DNA of 8,596 nt from Flavobacteriales bacterium (lineage in GTDB: Bacteria > Bacteroidota > Bacteroidia > Flavobacteriales > JADGDT01), in the NCBI GenBank assembly GCA_023145275.1, contig JAGLEB010000082.1, positions 1 to 8,596 of the forward strand, given 5' to 3'. Positions 5,830-8,596 of this stretch are shown here, in pieces. The translations under genes were made by a program, and so were the position numbers. Within the stretch, counting starts at the first letter, position 1. Each line of letters begins with the position of its first letter. The notes under the pieces are model-generated. The model did no database searches. It saw only the letters and a list, made by a program, of their open reading frames with translations, and was not told the DNA's origin.

Positions 5830-7854
5830 TTAGTCAATCTTTTCTAATACAAAAGCTGTTCTGTTTGGGATAAACAATCTCAACTTGTTTACGTCGTCAA
5901 TTTTTTGAGTACTGTAAACATAGTTTTTATCGACACGGTTATATCCTCCATATTGCTCATCGTCAGAAGTAAAAATAACTTTATATTTACCCTTCTTAGG
6001 AACGTAAAAAGTATAATCTTCAATAGAGTTTTCAGGGTGGAAATTAAATACAAAAATCAATTTCTTCTTCTTGAAAATCAAAACATTATTCACCTCATCT
6101 TCATGAAGCTTATCAACTTTCTTTGCATTAAGAGTATTATTTTCAGATATAAGACTCACCATATCTCTATCGAAAAGATCTAGAAATTTATATTTCAGGT
6201 GATCTTCACTAGCTAAACTCCACTGACGTCTTGCATAATGGTAACTCCAATCATTTCCTTCTCTTGGGAAATCTACCCACTCTGGGTGACCAAATTCATT
6301 ACCCATAAAGGTAAGGTATCCTTCACCTCCAAGAGTCATTGTTACAAATCTAATCAACTTGTGCAATGCAATTCCTCTATCTACAACTAAGCTTTCAGAG
6401 TGTATACTCATATCAGTATACATAGCCTTATCCATCAACCAAAAAGCAAGAGTTTTATCTCCAACTAAAGCTTGATCGTGGCTTTCGGCATAGGCGATTG
6501 TCTTCTCTTTAAACCTTCTATTAGTAAGCTCCCACCAAATATCTCCAACACTCCAATCTTGATCTTGTTTGTGCTTCAGAAGCTTTATCCAATAATCTGG
6601 AACTCCCATTGCTAATCTATAATCGAAACCTAATCCACCATCAACAACAGTTCTACAAGCTCCGGGCATTCCACTCATATCTTCGGCAATTGTAAGTGCA
6701 TTTTTATTAATAGAGTGCACTAAATTATTAGCCAATTGCAAATACATAATCGCCGAATTATTTACCGAATCACCAAAATATTCGTTGTAATCTCCGAATG
6801 ACGTGCTCCCATGATGGTGGTATAGCATTGATGTTACACCATCAAATCTAAAGCCATCAAAATGGAATTCCTCTAACCAATATGTCAAGTTAGAAAGAAG
6901 AAATCTTTCAACTTCAACATTGCCATAATCGAATAATCTAGAATCCCAATCTGGGTGCCATCCAGCTTCTCCGGAGATAAAGTACGCATCATTTGAACCG
7001 TCGAACTCGTGTAATCCTTCTGCAAAATTCTTTACTGAATGCGAATGTACAACATCCATAATCACCTGAATCCCTAATTTATGAGCCTCATCAATAAGGT
7101 CTCTTAAGTCGTCGGGAGTACCGAAACGAGATGTCGGAGCGAAAAAGCTTGAAACATGATATCCAAAAGATCCGTAATAAGGATGCTCCTGAACCGCCAT
7201 CATTTGTATTGTATTGTAGCCTAGTTTAGAAATACGTGGTAAAACATCATTCTTAAAATCATTGTAAGTACCTACTTTACCTTCTTCTGTGGCCATTCCC
7301 ACATGGCATTCGTAGATAATAGGAGCTACTTTTTTTGAGAATTTAAAATTCTTATCCGTCCATTTATAATCCGAATCAAGTATTACCTGTCCACAGAAAC
7401 TATGATCAGTAGGATCTTGTATTACACGTTTTATATATGCAGGAATTCTATTATGACTACCGCCATCAGATTGTATATTAACTTTTACTAAAGAATAATT
7501 TTTAATTTTTCCTGAATATTCAGAATCTGGCAAGAAAACTTCCCAAACCCCATAATCTTTCTTTTCTAAAATATTAGCTTCGGTATTCCAGTTATTAAAA
7601 TCACCTACAAGACTTAATCTGTGAGCATTTGGTGCCCACTCTCTATACCATAAGCCTTTTAATTTCTTATCGTAATTAAAGCCATAGTACTCGTGAGCTC
7701 TTGCAAATTTATTCAGTCCCCCAAAATTACTTTTTAGATAATCCTCGTGATCACTAAGCCAAGTCATCCTATTTTTTATAGTTTCTTTGAATGGCTCTAA
7801 CCACTTATCATCTTGAATGATTGCTATTTCATTTGAATTTTCTGGAACTTTCAT
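5830..7854 (-). CDS. glgB: 1,4-alpha-glucan branching enzyme
   Basis: This 674-residue cytoplasmic enzyme creates alpha-1,6 branches in glycogen by cutting an alpha-1,4 chain and transferring it. An N-terminal CBM48-like beta domain (about 55-165, with WYREWAPNAHRLSLVGDFN) leads into the GH13 barrel. The four GH13 regions are complete: DVVHSH (267-272), GFRFDGVTS with nucleophile Asp338, the acid/base Glu391 in IAEDMSG, and His459-Asp460 in AESHDQ. A C-terminal beta domain closes the protein. The wording of region II (DGFRFDGVTSMLYHHHG) and the length match the eukaryote-like GH13_8 subfamily rather than the E. coli type (GH13_9). No glycogen synthase or glgC gene is adjacent, so glycogen synthesis genes are scattered. 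It starts about 124 bp after recR behind two near-consensus promoters, which implies its own transcription rather than read-through from recR. Confidence 0.95.
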   Translation of the reverse strand: MKVPENSNEIAIIQDDKWLEPFKETIKNRMTWLSDHEDYLKSNFGGLNKFARAHEYYGFNYDKKLKGLWYREWAPNAHRLSLVGDFNNWNTEANILEKKDYGVWEVFLPDSEYSGKIKNYSLVKVNIQSDGGSHNRIPAYIKRVIQDPTDHSFCGQVILDSDYKWTDKNFKFSKKVAPIIYECHVGMATEEGKVGTYNDFKNDVLPRISKLGYNTIQMMAVQEHPYYGSFGYHVSSFFAPTSRFGTPDDLRDLIDEAHKLGIQVIMDVVHSHSVKNFAEGLHEFDGSNDAYFISGEAGWHPDWDSRLFDYGNVEVERFLLSNLTYWLEEFHFDGFRFDGVTSMLYHHHGSTSFGDYNEYFGDSVNNSAIMYLQLANNLVHSINKNALTIAEDMSGMPGACRTVVDGGLGFDYRLAMGVPDYWIKLLKHKQDQDWSVGDIWWELTNRRFKEKTIAYAESHDQALVGDKTLAFWLMDKAMYTDMSIHSESLVVDRGIALHKLIRFVTMTLGGEGYLTFMGNEFGHPEWVDFPREGNDWSYHYARRQWSLASEDHLKYKFLDLFDRDMVSLISENNTLNAKKVDKLHEDEVNNVLIFKKKKLIFVFNFHPENSIEDYTFYVPKKGKYKVIFTSDDEQYGGYNRVDKNYVYSTQKIDDVNKLRLFIPNRTAFVLEKID

Positions 7855-7905
7855 GCCTTAAATATTTTTACCATTGTTATACTAATACTCTACCGATTGA
7901 ATAAG

Positions 7906-7935
7906 CAAAATTAATGCTAATCTCCTCTACTACAA
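7906..7935 (-). promoter_or_regulatory. glgB promoter, proximal
   Basis: On the minus strand, TTG (7933-7935) and TAATTTTG (7906-7913) are 19 bases apart. The second element is a full match to the Bacteroidetes -7 consensus TAnnTTTG, and the spacing is right. The start would be near 7901, giving a leader of roughly 45 bases before the glgB ATG. Confidence 0.65.
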
Positions 7936-7961
7936 ATTTACACAATTATCTTCACCTTCAA
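7933..7961 (-). promoter_or_regulatory. glgB promoter, distal
   Basis: On the minus strand, TTG (7959-7961) and TAAATTTG (7933-7940) are 18 bases apart, again with a perfect TAnnTTTG match. The TTG inside this -7 box is also the -33 element of the proximal promoter, so the two promoters overlap and could not both be occupied at once. Confidence 0.6.
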
Positions 7962-7978
7962 TACTTTCATTGACAAGA

Positions 7979-8596
7979 TTACTTTTTTAGTGTTTTCTCA
8001 TATGGAATCCTGTTTATAATAGACCTACCCAAGGTGATTTCGTCTGCATACTCTAACTCATCGCCGATTGAAATACCTCTAGCTATTGTAGATGTAGAAA
8101 TATTATAAGCTTGAATTTGTCTAAAAATGTAGAAGTTTGTAGTATCGCCTTCCATTGTACTGCTTAAAGCGAATATTACTTCTGTTACATCACCGTTTTT
8201 TACTTTTTCAACAAGAGAACTTATATTTAAATTCTGAGGACCGATCCCATCCATTGGAGAAATTTTACCTCCTAATACGTGATAAACACCATTGAACTGC
8301 GAAGTGTTTTCAATTGCCATAACATCTCTAATATCTTCTACAACGCATACCAAAGATTGATCTCGCCTAGAACTCGAACATATTTCGCACATGTCTGAGT
8401 CCGAAATATTATGACAACTTTTGCAATACCTTATCTCCCCCCTAAGTTTCAACAAGGAAGAAGACAAATTATTTGTCTGTTCTACTGGTTGCCTCAATAA
8501 ATGCAAGGCTAATCTCAAAGCTGTTTTCTTTCCTATCCCAGGTAATTGAGAAATTTCGTAAACAGCATTTTCTAATAGTTTTGATGAAAATTCCAT
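7979..8596 (-). CDS. recR: Recombination mediator RecR
   Basis: RecR forms a DNA-clamping ring that works with RecO (and RecF) to load RecA on single-stranded gaps. The 205 residues cover the whole family. A helix-hairpin-helix region is at 10-35 (LPGIGKKTALRLALHLLRQ). A four-cysteine zinc site has Cys58, Cys61, Cys70 and Cys73. A Toprim domain spans about 80-175 (VCVVEDIRDVMAIE, the glycine-rich VLGGKISPMDGIGP, and STMEGDTTNFYI). The Walker-B-like C-terminal segment is ARGISIGDELEYADEITLGRSI. The first ATG (8594-8596) coincides with the window edge. The N-terminus MEFSSKLLENAV aligns closely with Bacteroidales RecR proteins, so the gene appears complete, though a start a few codons further out cannot be excluded. 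The adjacent glgB gene is functionally unrelated and has its own promoters. Confidence 0.95.
   Translation of the reverse strand: MEFSSKLLENAVYEISQLPGIGKKTALRLALHLLRQPVEQTNNLSSSLLKLRGEIRYCKSCHNISDSDMCEICSSSRRDQSLVCVVEDIRDVMAIENTSQFNGVYHVLGGKISPMDGIGPQNLNISSLVEKVKNGDVTEVIFALSSTMEGDTTNFYIFRQIQAYNISTSTIARGISIGDELEYADEITLGRSIINRIPYEKTLKK

Noticed and set aside
4424..6183. Four plus-strand open frames inside the E2 and glgB genes
   Set aside because: All lie opposite strongly conserved coding sequence and have no protein-like features of their own.
1..8596. CRISPR array, insertion sequence, tRNA or defence system
   Set aside because: No regularly spaced repeats, transposase, terminal repeats, tRNA-like fold or recognisable defence protein was found; most genes here are core functions.

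Overview
The window looks like chromosomal DNA of a Bacteroidetes bacterium, most likely in or near the order Bacteroidales/Marinilabiliales. It is AT-rich. Its RecR and GlgB proteins are of Bacteroidetes type. Starts lack clear Shine-Dalgarno sequences, and the best promoters match the Bacteroidetes sigma-A pattern (TTG, about 18-19 bases, TAnnTTTG). This placement comes from sequence character only. All eight protein genes lie on the minus strand, so the transcription order is from high to low coordinates.

In that order: recR (recombination repair) begins at the right edge. It is followed by glgB (glycogen branching enzyme) behind two overlapping, near-consensus promoters. Next comes a free-standing E2 acyltransferase gene of a 2-oxo acid dehydrogenase complex, with a perfect 17-bp palindrome in front of it. 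A 378-bp gap follows (3959-4336). It holds the only plus-strand unit I can support: a GC-rich, probably structured small RNA ending at a terminator that also serves the E2 gene from the other side. A compact operon then encodes a DnaQ-family DEDDh exonuclease, a 107-residue three-helix membrane protein of unknown function (start overlapping the exonuclease stop), and an FAH-family acylpyruvase-like enzyme. After a 355-bp gap carrying an 18-bp palindrome, the last two genes encode an NtrC-like regulator and a one-domain Hpt protein, separated by a long inverted repeat.

Most genes are conserved housekeeping genes and their neighbours do not form one pathway. The unusual part is the left-end signalling pair. 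The regulator has the NtrC layout (receiver, AAA+, Fis-type helix-turn-helix). However, its phosphoacceptor Asp is Ala54, its Walker B acidic pair reads Glu-Gly, the GAFTGA loop is gone, and sensor I, the first Arg finger and sensor II are substituted. The Hpt partner keeps its phosphorylatable His56. I read the regulator as one that probably cannot be phosphorylated at the usual site or drive sigma-54 open-complex formation, yet keeps DNA binding. The plus-strand RNA is the second item most worth checking.
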